This document shows, piece after piece, positions 17,667 through 29,562 of a stretch of 64,000 bases of DNA. Numbering within the stretch: the first letter of the stretch is position 1; each line of letters starts with the position of its first letter. The translations under genes were made by a program, and so were the position numbers. Location of the stretch: assembly GCA_015075635.1 (NCBI GenBank), contig JABTUA010000003.1, forward strand, positions 2,294,001 to 2,358,000. Reading direction: 5' to 3'. The notes below the pieces were generated by a model. That model was not told the DNA's origin, searched no databases, and saw only the letters and a list, made by a program, of their open reading frames with translations. Origin of the DNA: Polyangiaceae bacterium. GTDB lineage: Bacteria > Myxococcota_A > Polyangia > Polyangiales > Polyangiaceae.

Positions 17667-17670
<4 letters not shown>
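16147..17670 (-). CDS. TolC-family outer membrane efflux protein
   Basis: 507 residues. Signal peptide KRRTVASLVAYSSLLTTWAFA, then a Pro/Ala-rich linker (residues ~25-70) and the two-repeat TolC domain, with long coiled-coil helices (VRAKLAELDASRARLNETTA; NALSDGIRQEVAAHYLSRQ) and beta segments (LSASLTVPISDYVLRL). It forms the trimeric outer-membrane channel of a tripartite efflux pump. The start is GTG 17670, overlapping the RND gene's TGA (GTGA). It is last in the operon TetR - adaptor - RND - TolC. One unusual insert (residues ~130-165, with CPGNPAAQC) may be a surface loop. Confidence 0.9.
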
Positions 17671-20797
<3,127 letters not shown>

Positions 20798-20801
<4 letters not shown>

Positions 20802-21724
20802 CGGTCGCGCTCCGGCCCGGCGTCGGAGGCGCCCGCGTCGGGCTCGCCGAACTCGACCTCCGCGAGCATCCCGGGCTTGAGCACGCCGTCTGCGTTGTCG
20901 AGCTCCGCCACCACCTCGACCGTCCGCGTCAGCACGTCGATCGCGGGGTTGATGCGCTTGATCTGGGTCGTGCGCTCCACACCGATGGCCGGCAGGCGCA
21001 TGCGAATCGCGCTCCCGGGCGCGAGCGTGGCCAGGGCCCGCTCGGGCAGGCGCGCCCGGAGCTCGATCACGGTCACGTCCTGCACCACCAAGACCACGGT
21101 GGGCGGCATCATGGTGACCGTTTCGCCCACGCTCTTCAGCTTGGCCGTCACCACCCCGTCGATGGGCGAGCGCACGGCCGAGTCGCCGCTGGCCTTCTGC
21201 GCCATGCTGACCGCGACCTTCGCCTGCGCCACGCTGTTCTTCGCGGCGTCGTAGCGCGCCTGCACCTGGTCGAAGGTCGCCGGCGCGACGGAGCCGCGAT
21301 CGAAGAGCTCCTTGGTGCGCTTGTAGTCCGTCTCCGCGGAGCGCAGCCCCACCTCGGCGGCCTCGAGCAGCGTCTTGGCCTGGCGCACGGACAGATCGGC
21401 CTGCGACGAGTCCAGCCGGAACAAGAGCTGCCCCTTCTTGACCTTGTCACCCTCCTTGACCGCGACCGACGCCAGTGTGCCCGAGCCCTTCGGGCCGAGC
21501 TGGGCCTCGGCGCGCGCGTAGAGCGTGCCCGTGCCCGTGAGCGCGCCGCTCGCGGGTGCTTCGCCCGCGCCGGCCTCGGACTCCGGCCCCTCGACGGGGG
21601 GGATGGCCGGCGCAGCGACGCCGCTGCCCGCAGCGGGGGGCAGATCGGCCTTTCCCGAGGCGTTCTTGCAGCCCGCCGGCGCGAGCGCTGCCAGCAACAT
21701 CGGGACCAAGATTCGACGGCTCAT
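20798..21724 (-). CDS. RND periplasmic adaptor (membrane fusion protein), lipoprotein
   Basis: 308 residues from ATG 21724. Signal peptide LVPMLLAALAPAGC with lipobox cysteine, so inner-membrane lipid-anchored. The lipoyl/biotinyl-like half motifs (GTLASVAVKEGDKVKKGQ...RLDSS; SPIDGVVTAKLKSVGETV) flank a coiled-coil hairpin (residues ~115-190), followed by a beta-barrel domain. Links the RND pump to TolC. The start overlaps the TetR stop (ATGA) and the stop overlaps the RND GTG, so all four genes are coupled. An upstream in-frame start at 21808 would add a non-signal sequence. Confidence 0.92.
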
Positions 21725-22356
21725 CGCGCGCTGGCTCCTTCGAAGAAGAAACTCAAGAGGGGCTCCGCTCGAGAGCTGAGCGGATAGCTGCGTCCGGCCT
21801 TGAGCCACGTCAGCAGCGTGCCCCGCAGCGCTCCCTCGAACATGGCGGCCAGGTGCACGGGCTCGATGTCGGCGCGGATCTGGCCGCCGGCGATCGCGTC
21901 GGCGACCACGCCCTCGACGATGCGGATGATCTCGTGGGTCGTGCGGTCGTCGCCCGCGCGCATCTCCGGTGACAGCTGCACCTGCTCCAGCGGCCCGAGC
22001 TCGGAGAGCACCGCGAACACCGCGTTCTGTCGCTCGACGTGGGCAAAGAGCTCCACCACCATCGAGCGCAGGCGCTCCGTCGGGTTCGGCAGCTCGGCGG
22101 AGCGCCGCAACAGCTCGAGCGCCTCCTCGCGTCCGCGCGCCGCGAGCGCCTCGAAGAGCGCGTCCTTGCTCGGGAAGTGCTTGTACAAGGTGCCGACCGC
22201 GACGCCGGCCTCCTTGGCGACGTCGATCATGCGCGTGGCGTGGTAGCCGTCGCGCAGGAACAGCCGCTCGGACGCGGCCAGGATCGCCTCGCTGTACGCG
22301 GCCCGCGCGTGGGTCTGGATGGTGTGTCGGAGCGGGCCGACCGCGCGCGCCTTCAT
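21721..22356 (-). CDS. TetR family repressor of the efflux operon
   Basis: 211 residues. N-terminal HTH: AILAASERLFLRDGYHATRMIDVAKEAGVAVGTLYKHFPSKDALFEAL is the textbook TetR signature (GVAVGTLYKHFPSK), with a C-terminal all-helical ligand-binding domain. It is the first gene of the TetR - adaptor - RND - TolC operon and lies divergent from an acyl-CoA carboxyltransferase gene. It probably represses its own operon and possibly the divergent gene through the palindrome at 22397-22412. The inducer is unknown. Confidence 0.93.
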   Translation of the reverse strand: MKARAVGPLRHTIQTHARAAYSEAILAASERLFLRDGYHATRMIDVAKEAGVAVGTLYKHFPSKDALFEALAARGREEALELLRRSAELPNPTERLRSMVVELFAHVERQNAVFAVLSELGPLEQVQLSPEMRAGDDRTTHEIIRIVEGVVADAIAGGQIRADIEPVHLAAMFEGALRGTLLTWLKAGRSYPLSSRAEPLLSFFFEGASAR

Positions 22357-22396
22357 GACGCCCGACAGCTAGCGTTTAGATTCTAGGTTCGCAAGT

Positions 22397-22412
22397 GTGA
22401 ATTCATGTTCAC
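22397..22412. promoter_or_regulatory. Candidate TetR operator (GTGAA-N6-TTCAC)
   Basis: A perfect 5-bp inverted repeat with 6-bp spacer in an AT-rich patch of the 157-bp gap between divergent tetR and the carboxyltransferase gene, 41 nt upstream of the TetR start. Symmetry and position suit a TetR-type site controlling both directions. Based on sequence symmetry only. Confidence 0.5.
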
Positions 22413-22513
22413 TAAGCAAAATCAGCTGTCCGAGCGTCCAGCCGGCCCACGCCGGGGCCGCGCGGAAGACGCCGCTGGATCCCCCGCTCCGGACGGGTGC
22501 AGAACAGCCGACC

Positions 22514-24076
22514 ATGAGCATGAGGGAACGGGTCGCTGAGCTCGAGGCACGGCGCGCGAAGATCCGCGAGATGGGCGGGGCCGAGCGGGTCGCGCGGCAA
22601 CACGAGCGCGGCAAGCTGACGGCGCGCGAGCGGATGGCGGCGCTGTTCGACGCCGGCGAGTGGTTCGAGGTCGGCATGCACGGCCGGCAGATGGGACCCG
22701 CGGGGGAGCGCAGCGACACCCCAGCCGACGGCGTGCTCTGCGGCTTCGGCAAGGTCGAAGGCCGCATGGTGTGCGCCGCGGCCTACGACTTCACGGTGAA
22801 GGGCGGCAGCATCGGTCAGACCGGCGAAGAGAAGGTGACGCGCCTGCGCAAAATGGCGCTCACCGGCCGCTGGCCCATGGTCTGGCTGATCGACTCCGCT
22901 GGGGCGCGCATCGACCCGTCGAGCGGGCACCACCCGGACGAGCTCAGCCTGTTCGCCGGCTCGGGGCACCTGTTCCGCGAGCAGGTGATCATGAGCGGCG
23001 TGGTGCCGCAGGTCGCGGCCATGGTCGGGCCCGGCGCCGCCGGCACCGCGTACATCCCCGGGCTCGCCGACTTCGTGCCGATGGTGAAGGACATCGGCTC
23101 CATGGCGCTTGGCGGGCCGCCGCTGGTCAAGGCGGTGACCGGACAGGACATCGACGAGCAGACCCTGGGCGGCAGCAAGGTGCACAGCGAGGTCAGCGGG
23201 GTCGGCGACGCCGAGGTCAAGGACGACCACGAGTGCATCGCGCTGGTGAAGAAGTACCTGTCGTTCATGCCGTCGAGCGCCGACGAGGCGCCGCCCGTCG
23301 TGCCCTGCCACGACCCGGTGGACCGCCGGGACGACGCCTTGCTGGATCTCCTGCCGGAGAGCACGCGCCAGGCCTGGGACATGTACGCGCTGATCAAGCT
23401 CCTGGTCGACCACGGCGAGTACCTGGACATCAAGAAGAAGTTCGGGCGCAGCATCATCACCTGCCTCGGACGCATCGGCGGCAAGAGCGTGGGCATCGTC
23501 GCCAACCAGCCCAAGCACCTGGGCGGCATCCTGGAGAACGACAGCGCCGACAAGGCCGCGCGCTTCATCCAGATCTGCGACGCCTTCAACATCCCGCTGG
23601 TGTTCTTGCAAGACGTGCCGGGCTTCATGGTGGGCTCGAAGGTCGAGCACGCCGGCATCATCCGGCACGGCGCCAAGATGCTGCACGCGATGAGCGCGGC
23701 GACGGTGCCGAAGATCACCGTCATCGTGCGCAAGGCCTACGGCGCCGGCTACTACGTGATGTGCGGTCGCGCCTACGAGCCCGACCTGATCGTGAGCTGG
23801 CCCACCGGCGAGGTGAGCGTGATGGGCGCCGAGGGCATGGTGGGCATCGCCGGCAAGAAGCTGTTCGGCGGCGGCGAGCCCGATCCGGAGGTGAAGGCGC
23901 AGCTCGTGGGCCTAATCCAGAAGAACATCGACATCTACAAGGTCGCCGGCTGGGGCCTGGTGGACGACGTCATCGACCCGCGGGACACGCGGCGCGCCAT
24001 CGCCTGGGGGCTCGAGCTCGCGCAGCACAAACGCGTGGAGCGGCCGGCGAAGAAGCGCGGCGTGATGCCGGTCTAA
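22514..24076 (+). CDS. Biotin-dependent acyl-CoA carboxyltransferase beta subunit (propionyl/methylcrotonyl-type)
   Basis: 520 residues, normal for PccB/MccB-type subunits. N-terminal crotonase-like domain (ERGKLTARERMAALFDAGEW, FTVKGGSIGQTGEEKV, LIDSAGARIDP) and C-terminal domain (GKSVGIVANQP, LEND..DKAARFIQICDAFNIPLV, FLQDVPGFMVGSKVEHAGIIRHGAKML, KITVIVRKAYGAGYYVMCGRAYEPDL). It transfers a carboxyl group from carboxybiotin to acyl-CoA. The biotin carboxylase/BCCP partner is not in the window. ATG 22514 gives the expected N-terminus (MRERVAELEARRAKI); a GTG at 22397 would lie inside the operator. The family is clear; the acyl substrate is not. Confidence 0.92.
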   Translation: MSMRERVAELEARRAKIREMGGAERVARQHERGKLTARERMAALFDAGEWFEVGMHGRQMGPAGERSDTPADGVLCGFGKVEGRMVCAAAYDFTVKGGSIGQTGEEKVTRLRKMALTGRWPMVWLIDSAGARIDPSSGHHPDELSLFAGSGHLFREQVIMSGVVPQVAAMVGPGAAGTAYIPGLADFVPMVKDIGSMALGGPPLVKAVTGQDIDEQTLGGSKVHSEVSGVGDAEVKDDHECIALVKKYLSFMPSSADEAPPVVPCHDPVDRRDDALLDLLPESTRQAWDMYALIKLLVDHGEYLDIKKKFGRSIITCLGRIGGKSVGIVANQPKHLGGILENDSADKAARFIQICDAFNIPLVFLQDVPGFMVGSKVEHAGIIRHGAKMLHAMSAATVPKITVIVRKAYGAGYYVMCGRAYEPDLIVSWPTGEVSVMGAEGMVGIAGKKLFGGGEPDPEVKAQLVGLIQKNIDIYKVAGWGLVDDVIDPRDTRRAIAWGLELAQHKRVERPAKKRGVMPV

Positions 24077-24090
24077 AGGATTGTGCGCGG

Positions 24091-24108
24091 ACCGGTAAGG
24101 GTACCGGT
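24091..24108. promoter_or_regulatory. Perfect palindrome ACCGGTA-aggg-TACCGGT before the second M23 gene
   Basis: Two 7-bp arms with a 4-nt loop end 3 nt before ATG 24112 and begin 14 nt after the carboxyltransferase stop. In RNA this stem would cover the ribosome binding region of the peptidase gene; in DNA it could be an operator. No T-run follows, so a terminator role is less likely. Confidence 0.5.
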
Positions 24109-24111
24109 ACG

Positions 24112-25083
24112 ATGCAGCGCGTTCCCCAGGTCGTTGGGCTCTTCCTGTGTGTTTTCACGCTCCTTGGCGCCTGCGCCGGGGCGGACGACGGCGCTCCGGA
24201 GGCCGAGAGCGGGGGCGCGGCCGGGGTGGCCGGGGCGGCCGGTGCGGCCGGCGAGCCTGGGGCGAGCGGAGGTGAGGGCGGGGCCTGGCCGGACTCGGGT
24301 TGGGCCACGGGCGGCGCCGCCGGGGAGCCCGCGGATGACGCCGGCACGGAGCCCGACGCGGAGCCCGAGGTGGCGGACGCAGCCGTGGACGCGCCCGCCG
24401 AGGCGGACTCCGGTCCCGAGCCGCCGCCCGACCCCTGCGCGAGCAAGGCGGACGGTGCGTACTGCGGCACGGCGCTCGGGGTCGCGGCGTCGTCGCTGGT
24501 CACCTGCGCCGCCGGCGAGACGGCGTCCAAGAAGACCTGTGCGAACGGCTGCCTCGCGACCAGCATCGGCTCCGACGCCTGCAAGTCCGCCTGCTGTTTG
24601 GCCAAGCCGCCGGGCAGCTTCGTGCGCGGGTTCAACGCGTGCTCGGCGTATTCGGGTGGGAACGAGCACTACGGCATCGACTACTCGAGCCCGCTCGGCA
24701 CCAAGATCCCGGCCGGCATGGACGGCACGGTGGTCAAGGTCGTGACCGGTTACGGCAACTGTTGGGGCAGCGGCTCCGGCAGCATCGCGTGCTCGAGCAC
24801 CTGCATGTCCCACTACAACCTGATCCGCATCAAGAGCGCCTGCGGCGACCCCGACAACCCCAAGAAGGACTTCTACATCGAGTACGCGCACGTGCAGAAG
24901 CTGGCGACGGGCATCAAGGTCGGCAGCGTGGTCAAGAAGGGTCAGACCATCGCCTACGTCGGCAAGAGCGGCTGCGCCTCGGGTCCCCACATCCACTTCG
25001 AGACGATGAGCGTGGCCAAGGGCGCCACTCCCACCGTACACACCTGCGCCTCGGTGAACCCGACCACGCGCTATTGCCCGTGA
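24112..25083 (+). CDS. M23 metallopeptidase lipoprotein
   Basis: 323 residues. Signal peptide ending LLGAC, then a long Gly/Ala/Glu/Asp linker (residues ~22-115), a Cys-rich segment (residues ~116-165) and an M23 domain (residues ~170-310). Its catalytic set is HYGIDY (His186, Asp190), YAHV, and HIHF near residue 288. A peptidoglycan-type endopeptidase attached to the envelope. It resembles the M23 protein at 8.7 kb in lipoprotein, linker and Cys modules but places these before the catalytic domain and lacks the MYXO-CTERM tail. Likely roles are wall remodelling or predation, which is inference. Confidence 0.85.
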   Translation: MQRVPQVVGLFLCVFTLLGACAGADDGAPEAESGGAAGVAGAAGAAGEPGASGGEGGAWPDSGWATGGAAGEPADDAGTEPDAEPEVADAAVDAPAEADSGPEPPPDPCASKADGAYCGTALGVAASSLVTCAAGETASKKTCANGCLATSIGSDACKSACCLAKPPGSFVRGFNACSAYSGGNEHYGIDYSSPLGTKIPAGMDGTVVKVVTGYGNCWGSGSGSIACSSTCMSHYNLIRIKSACGDPDNPKKDFYIEYAHVQKLATGIKVGSVVKKGQTIAYVGKSGCASGPHIHFETMSVAKGATPTVHTCASVNPTTRYCP

Positions 25084-25269
25084 GGGCCTCAGGGTCCGCG
25101 CTGCGTACGCCGTGGCGTCCCTGGCTCACACCTTCGAGGTCGACGCCGACCGGCGAAATCCGCGTCAGGCACGTGTCCACTTCGGCCGCGAGGTGGCCCC
25201 TGGCCGGGTGGCGAGACAAGCGCGTCCGCCGCCCCAGCCCCGCTCGGTAGTCGACGCAGGGTCATCGGC

Positions 25270-26000
25270 ATGCTCGTCAAACGCTTCGGCGACGCGCGCC
25301 TCGACGAGGTCCGCGACCCCCGCGATCCGCGCGGACGTCGCTGGCAGCTCGGCAGGTTGCTCGCCAGCGCGCTGCTCGGGATGGTGGCCGGAAGCAGGAG
25401 CCTGCGCGAAGTCGAGCAGCTGACTGATGAGCTCACGCCGCCAATCCGGGCGAAGCTCGGCATCCCACGTCGTGTTCCGGACACCACGCTGCGGGACGCG
25501 CTCGCGGCGCTCGAGCCCGACGACGTCCGCCCGGCCCTGCACGCAGCGACGCGCGCCGCCCAGCGCCGCAAGGCGCTCGAGCCCGACGGCTTGCCCTTCG
25601 GCGTGGTCTCGCTCGACGGCAAGGCGACCAGCGTGCCTGCCGCTGACGACTTCTTCGCCCACGTCAGACGGCGACGGCCGAAGCGCGCCTGCTCGGCCTG
25701 GTCAGGACCGTCACGGCCACGCTGACCAGCTCCACCGCACGACCCGTCATCGATGTCGTCCCGATCCCAGCCAGCACCAACGAGATGGGCATGTTTCATC
25801 GCTGTCTCGGCGCCTTGATGCGGACCTACGGACGCAGCGACCTGTTTCGCCTCGTCACCTACGACGCCGGCGCGTGCTCCAGAGAGAACGCTCGGGCGGT
25901 GCGTGACCTCGGCCTTCACTACCTGTTTGCCGGCAAGAGCACCCAACCCTCCCTCCACACCGAGGCCGTGCGCTGGCTCTACCGCCCCGTCCCGGGTCAC
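25270..26000 (+). pseudogene. ISAs1/IS4-like transposase remnant (frameshifted, C-terminally truncated)
   Basis: The first frame (25270-~25665) encodes DARLDEVRDPRDPRGRRW, a helical N-domain and VVSLDGKATS (first catalytic Asp), as in ISAs1-like DDE transposases. One missing base near 25665 shifts the frame. The second frame continues smoothly (QTATAEARLLGLVRTVTATL, VIDVVPIPASTNEMGMFHRC, LVTYDAGACSRENA with the second Asp, YLFAGKSTQPSL) to ~26000 and then loses similarity before the expected catalytic Glu. About 240 residues remain of ~370-440. The element cannot transpose on its own. CAGGGT at 25090 might be the remains of a left inverted repeat; no matching right end was found. The exact end is uncertain. 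Confidence 0.78.
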
Positions 26001-26128
26001 CATTGCCCAGCCGGTGGTGGCGACCCAGCTCGACTCGGGGAGAACCGATCGAGACTGTCCGCCGCCCCTGAGACGGTTCCATCCGGCGCCGCGTGTGGCA
26101 TCATCGCCGGCCAAGTCCGGAGGTTCTG

Positions 26129-26959
26129 ATGGCCGTCTCACGCAAGAAGCTCATGAAGTTGCTCGAGGAGTCCGAGGTCGAGGGCCAGGACTTCAGCGGC
26201 TCGGACTTCAGCGGCGCAGAGATCCAGGGCGGCGACTTCAGCGAGTCGGATCTGAGCGGGGTGAACCTCGCCGGCGCGAACGTGAGCCAGGCCGAGTTCA
26301 TCGGCGTGAACTTCTCGGGCGCCCGGCTGGACGGCGCACGGTTCTCTCAGTGCGAGTTCACCGACGCGGTCCTAGCGGGAGTCAGCGTGCAAGGCGCCGT
26401 CTTCGAGCAGTGCGAGTTCTCAGTCGGGGTGAGGCGTACGCTCACGGGCGCCACGTTCAAGATGTGCGACTTCGGGGGCGACGACGACAGCGACGGCGGC
26501 GCGATGACCGCGGCCGATGCGGGGGCCGCCCCCGGGCAGCCGGACAGCGCCTGGAAGGTCTACTTCCGTGGCTTCCCGGACTGGGAGGCCGACGAGCGCA
26601 GGTACCAGGCCGTCGAGGCGCTCTTCGGCTCGTTCGCCCAGAGCTTGCCTGGCTCGCAGGTCTTCCGGCGCGTCAACGACCGAAAGGTCGAGATGCGCGG
26701 CACCTACGCGAGCTTCCCGTTTCGGGTGGAGCTCGATCTCGGCGGCACGTCGATGTTCTCGATGGCAGCCCAGATGCGCCCGCACGTCGTCGCGTCGTTC
26801 TGCTACGAGCCGGATTTCGTCCCGGAGCCGCAGGTGCACGCATGGCAGCACGGTGAAACGGTGCGCGTGTTCTTCGGCAAGGGGGTGTTCCTGGAGGGGC
26901 ACGCGGGCACGACCTACGTCGCGGCGAAATCCCGTCGGCGGGCAACATCGACGAGATGA
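26129..26959 (+). CDS. Pentapeptide-repeat protein, 5' part of a frameshifted gene
   Basis: 276 residues in this frame. After a short helix (KKLMKLLEESEVEG) come about twelve pentapeptide-like units (residues ~14-115: QDFSG SDFSG AEIQG GDFSE SDLSG VNLAG ANVSQ AEFIG VNFSG ARLDG ARFSQ CEFTD), which fold as a right-handed square beta-helix. An acidic linker and a globular domain (residues ~140-265, WKVYFRGFPDW, PFRVELDLGG) follow. The final 12 codons lose the normal GC3 bias and basic residues appear (SRRRATSTR). Adding one base at 26927-26929 joins it to the downstream frame (AAK-IPSAGNIDEM), giving one ~390-residue protein. RBS CCGGAGG precedes ATG 26129. Confidence 0.8.
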   Translation: MAVSRKKLMKLLEESEVEGQDFSGSDFSGAEIQGGDFSESDLSGVNLAGANVSQAEFIGVNFSGARLDGARFSQCEFTDAVLAGVSVQGAVFEQCEFSVGVRRTLTGATFKMCDFGGDDDSDGGAMTAADAGAAPGQPDSAWKVYFRGFPDWEADERRYQAVEALFGSFAQSLPGSQVFRRVNDRKVEMRGTYASFPFRVELDLGGTSMFSMAAQMRPHVVASFCYEPDFVPEPQVHAWQHGETVRVFFGKGVFLEGHAGTTYVAAKSRRRATSTR

Positions 26960-27300
26960 CGGCCCTCTGCTCGCGGCTGCCTCCGGGGAGCCTGCAAGGC
27001 ATCGCCCAGCTGATGACGAGCGAGAACCTCATGTGGTTGAACGTCGGCCCCGGCTCGGTCGAGGCCAGCCCGCGCTCCGAGATCCACCAGATCTACGACC
27101 CAATGGTCACGATTGGGCGGGTCATCCACGGCATGTCGCAGTGCATCCAAGCCTTTCAGGCTGCGACCGCCAACGACCCGGCTCAGGTCCTCGCGGTCGA
27201 CATCGGACAGATCTCGCTCCGCTGTCGCTACTGCAACGCGCTGCACGTCCTGACCGCCACGGCGCGTTGCCCGCACTGCGGCGCGCCCAGCGGAAGCTGA
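26956..27300 (+). CDS. Zinc-ribbon C-terminal part, probably the 3' end of the frameshifted pentapeptide gene
   Basis: 114 residues if started at ATG 26956, but the same frame reads sensibly further upstream (GEIPSAGNIDEM with high GC3), so this is probably the 3' portion of the preceding gene after a one-base deletion. Content: LCSRLPPGSLQGIAQLM helix, ENLMWLNVGPGSVE, and a C-terminal zinc ribbon CRYCNALHVLTATARCPHC (CxxC...CxxC). If the frameshift is real, the two parts could still be made separately, because ATGA at 26956-26959 allows coupled re-initiation. Confidence 0.7.
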   Translation: MTALCSRLPPGSLQGIAQLMTSENLMWLNVGPGSVEASPRSEIHQIYDPMVTIGRVIHGMSQCIQAFQAATANDPAQVLAVDIGQISLRCRYCNALHVLTATARCPHCGAPSGS

Positions 27301-27329
27301 GCCTCGGCGCGCGGGCTGCTGCTGCTCCG

Positions 27330-28730
27330 CTAGCCGCGCTCTTGCCGGGCGAAGGCCGCGCGCAGCATGTCCTCCATGAGCAGCTCGCGGATGCGGCTGT
27401 CCGTCAGCACGTTCATCTTGTCGCCGCCGAGCGCCCGCGAGTAGCGATCGAGGTAGACCAGCTGCTTGGAGATCAGCACCAGGTCGCGGGGCAAGCCCAG
27501 CTGGTGTCGGTTCGCCAGGCGCATCAGGTTCGGCACCAGATCGGCGATGCGGAAGGCCCCGCTGGGGTCGAACATCGGCGAGTAGAGCTCCTCCAGATCC
27601 CGGGTGAAGGCCGTGCGGTCCACCTGGGCGCGGGCCGCGCCGATGGCGATCATGGCGTCTCCCAGCCGGCCGAAGTCCCGCGACTGGAAGGCGAGGACGT
27701 ACTCCAGCACGCCGGCCTGCCGCTCCACCGGCAGCGTGCCGACGATGCCGAAGTCGAGGAAGCCGATGCGGCCGTCGTCGAGCAGCATGAAGTTGCCGCC
27801 GTGGACGTCGCCGTGGAAGAAGTCCGCGACCAGCAGGCACTGGAACCAGGCGCGGATGCCGGTGCGCAGGCGCTCCTGGCCGTCGAAGCCGCTCCGCTTC
27901 ACGGCTGCCGTGTCGGCCACGCTCACGCCGCGAAAGCGCTCCATGGTGAGCACGCGCGGCCCGGAGAGCTCGCGCACCACCTCGGGGGCCGCCACCGAGT
28001 CCGTGCCCATCAGCCGCATGACCTGGTTGAACTCCGTCATGCGCCGGGCTTCGTTCCTGAAGTCGAGCTCCTCCGCGAGGTTCTGCGCGAAGTCGTCCAC
28101 GATGCCCTCGGGGTGGCTCTGGCGCGCGCGCGCCGAGACCCAGGCGGAGAGCCTGGCGATGAGACGCATCAGCACCACGTCCGTGCTGACCAGCTCGAGC
28201 AGGCGCGGGCGCTGCACCTTGATCACGACCTCGCGGCCGTCATCGAGCGTCGCGGCGTGTACCTGCGCGATGCTGGCCGCGGCCATCGGCTCGCTGTCGA
28301 TGGCCCGGAAGCGATCCACGCCCTTGCCCAGCTCGTGCTCGAGCGTGGCCCGGACCTCGGTGAACGGGAAGGGCGGCACGCGGTCCAGGCACCTCTGGAA
28401 CTCGCTGGAGTAACGCGGGGGAAACAGCGCCTCGCCCGAGGCGACCAGCTGACCGAGCTTCACGTAGGTCGGTCCCAGGCGCTCGAACGCGAGCCGCAGC
28501 GCGACCGGGAGCGTCACGCGCTGGTAGCTCTCGCGCTGGCCCCTCGCGAGGTGCCAGAGCCAGCGCAGGCCGACCAAGTCCAGGAGCCAGACCGCCGCGA
28601 AGAACCAGGCCACGGCCTGGACCACCAGCAAGCGCCAGAGCACCTGCGACAGGCGCGGGCGCGGCAGCGCGTGGGTCGTCGAGAGTGCGGCTGTGGCAAC
28701 GGCCGCGGGGATCGCCAGGCTCTGCGCCAT
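27330..28730 (-). CDS. UbiB/ABC1/AarF family atypical kinase
   Basis: 466 residues. Two N-terminal hydrophobic segments (VLWRLLVVQAVAWFFAAVWLLDL) then the ABC1 kinase-like domain: FERLGPTYVKLGQLVASGEALF (the KxGQ motif that lies over the active site), PMAAASIAQVHAA (Ala-rich nucleotide loop), VVIKVQRP (Lys), LAEELDFRNEA, FFHGDVHGGNFMLL (catalytic loop) and GFLDFGIVG (metal-binding DFG). In proteobacteria and mitochondria this family supports ubiquinone synthesis or lipid handling and acts as an ATPase rather than a protein kinase. It is last in a minus-strand run with the lipoprotein, the DUF3943-like gene and the phosphoesterase (44-bp gap); no ubiquinone genes are nearby. Confidence 0.9.
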   Translation of the reverse strand: MAQSLAIPAAVATAALSTTHALPRPRLSQVLWRLLVVQAVAWFFAAVWLLDLVGLRWLWHLARGQRESYQRVTLPVALRLAFERLGPTYVKLGQLVASGEALFPPRYSSEFQRCLDRVPPFPFTEVRATLEHELGKGVDRFRAIDSEPMAAASIAQVHAATLDDGREVVIKVQRPRLLELVSTDVVLMRLIARLSAWVSARARQSHPEGIVDDFAQNLAEELDFRNEARRMTEFNQVMRLMGTDSVAAPEVVRELSGPRVLTMERFRGVSVADTAAVKRSGFDGQERLRTGIRAWFQCLLVADFFHGDVHGGNFMLLDDGRIGFLDFGIVGTLPVERQAGVLEYVLAFQSRDFGRLGDAMIAIGAARAQVDRTAFTRDLEELYSPMFDPSGAFRIADLVPNLMRLANRHQLGLPRDLVLISKQLVYLDRYSRALGGDKMNVLTDSRIRELLMEDMLRAAFARQERG

Positions 28731-28774
28731 TGGCGCGACAGAGTGCGGCGCGGATCTCGAGTGTCAAGGGTCGA

Positions 28775-29548
28775 TCAGTTCTGGCGCTCGAAGGGGTGGA
28801 GCCTCGGCTCGGGGGGACGCTCCGAGGTGTGGAGCGACGGCAGCGGCAGATACTCCGGCGGGTCCGCCAGCCGCACCATCGCGTCCGAAGTCACCAAGTG
28901 GGCCACGCCGTCCACGAGCACGAAGGCCTTCGCCCAGAAGGCGTCCACGCGTTTCTCCCCGGCATGCAAGGCGACGTAACCCGCTCGAGTGTGGAGCAGC
29001 GTGAGCGACGAGCCGGGCACGCGTGTGATCTGGGTCTCCCGACGCCGCTCGCCCAGGCCGTCGCTCTGGCTGTCCATGCCCTGCCAGTCGGGTGTGCGCT
29101 CGAAATCCCGAACCTCGCGGTGCGGCGGATTGGGCAGCGCAGCGTGGAGCGGAGCGCTGACACAAGCCTCGACGCGCCACGCCCCGCAGGTCGCGATCTG
29201 TTCCAGGCTCTCGCTCTTGGCGAGGAAGAGCTCCGCGCGCGCGTGGGTCGAGCTCTTGCAGACGCCCGCTTCGGCCACGAGCCAGAACGTCGCTTCGAGC
29301 TCGAGGTCCGGCAGCGCTCGAAAGCCGAGGAGGCGCCGCTCCTCGGGCGATCGGTCGAAGCAGGATGCGTCCGGAACGAGCGCCGCCTTGGCGCTGACGA
29401 CGACGGGACGAACGTGCGCGCTCGGAGGCGGCACGGCTTCCGCAGCGGCTGGCCGGGCTTTGGCGACCTCGACGTGGGCGGGCTTGTTCGTGCTCGGCGG
29501 GGGAGCGCAGGCAGCGAAGAGCAACAGCGCCGGCACGACCCACCTCAT
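28775..29548 (-). CDS. Hypothetical lipoprotein
   Basis: 257 residues. Short signal peptide RWVVPALLLFAAC with lipobox, then a Pro/Ala-rich linker and a globular domain (residues ~65-235) with four cysteines, containing LELEATFWLVAEAGVC, SLEQIATCGAWRVEACVSAPL and FVLVDGVAHLVTSDAMVRL. The C-terminal ~25 residues are Pro-rich. No domain recognised. The start could also be GTG 29551. It follows the DUF3943-like gene by 14 bp in the same operon. Confidence 0.65.
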   Translation of the reverse strand: MRWVVPALLLFAACAPPPSTNKPAHVEVAKARPAAAEAVPPPSAHVRPVVVSAKAALVPDASCFDRSPEERRLLGFRALPDLELEATFWLVAEAGVCKSSTHARAELFLAKSESLEQIATCGAWRVEACVSAPLHAALPNPPHREVRDFERTPDWQGMDSQSDGLGERRRETQITRVPGSSLTLLHTRAGYVALHAGEKRVDAFWAKAFVLVDGVAHLVTSDAMVRLADPPEYLPLPSLHTSERPPEPRLHPFERQN

Positions 29549-29562
29549 CACCGCGCAGCCTA

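Noticed and set aside
25270..26000. Programmed -1 frameshift in the transposase
   Set aside because: No A6/slippery heptamer or stimulatory stem at 25665, ISAs1-type elements do not use it, and the C-terminus is truncated anyway.
26927..26930. Programmed -1 frameshift in the pentapeptide gene
   Set aside because: A slip at AAAT would give the right fusion, but there is no heptamer or stem loop. Deletion is simpler.
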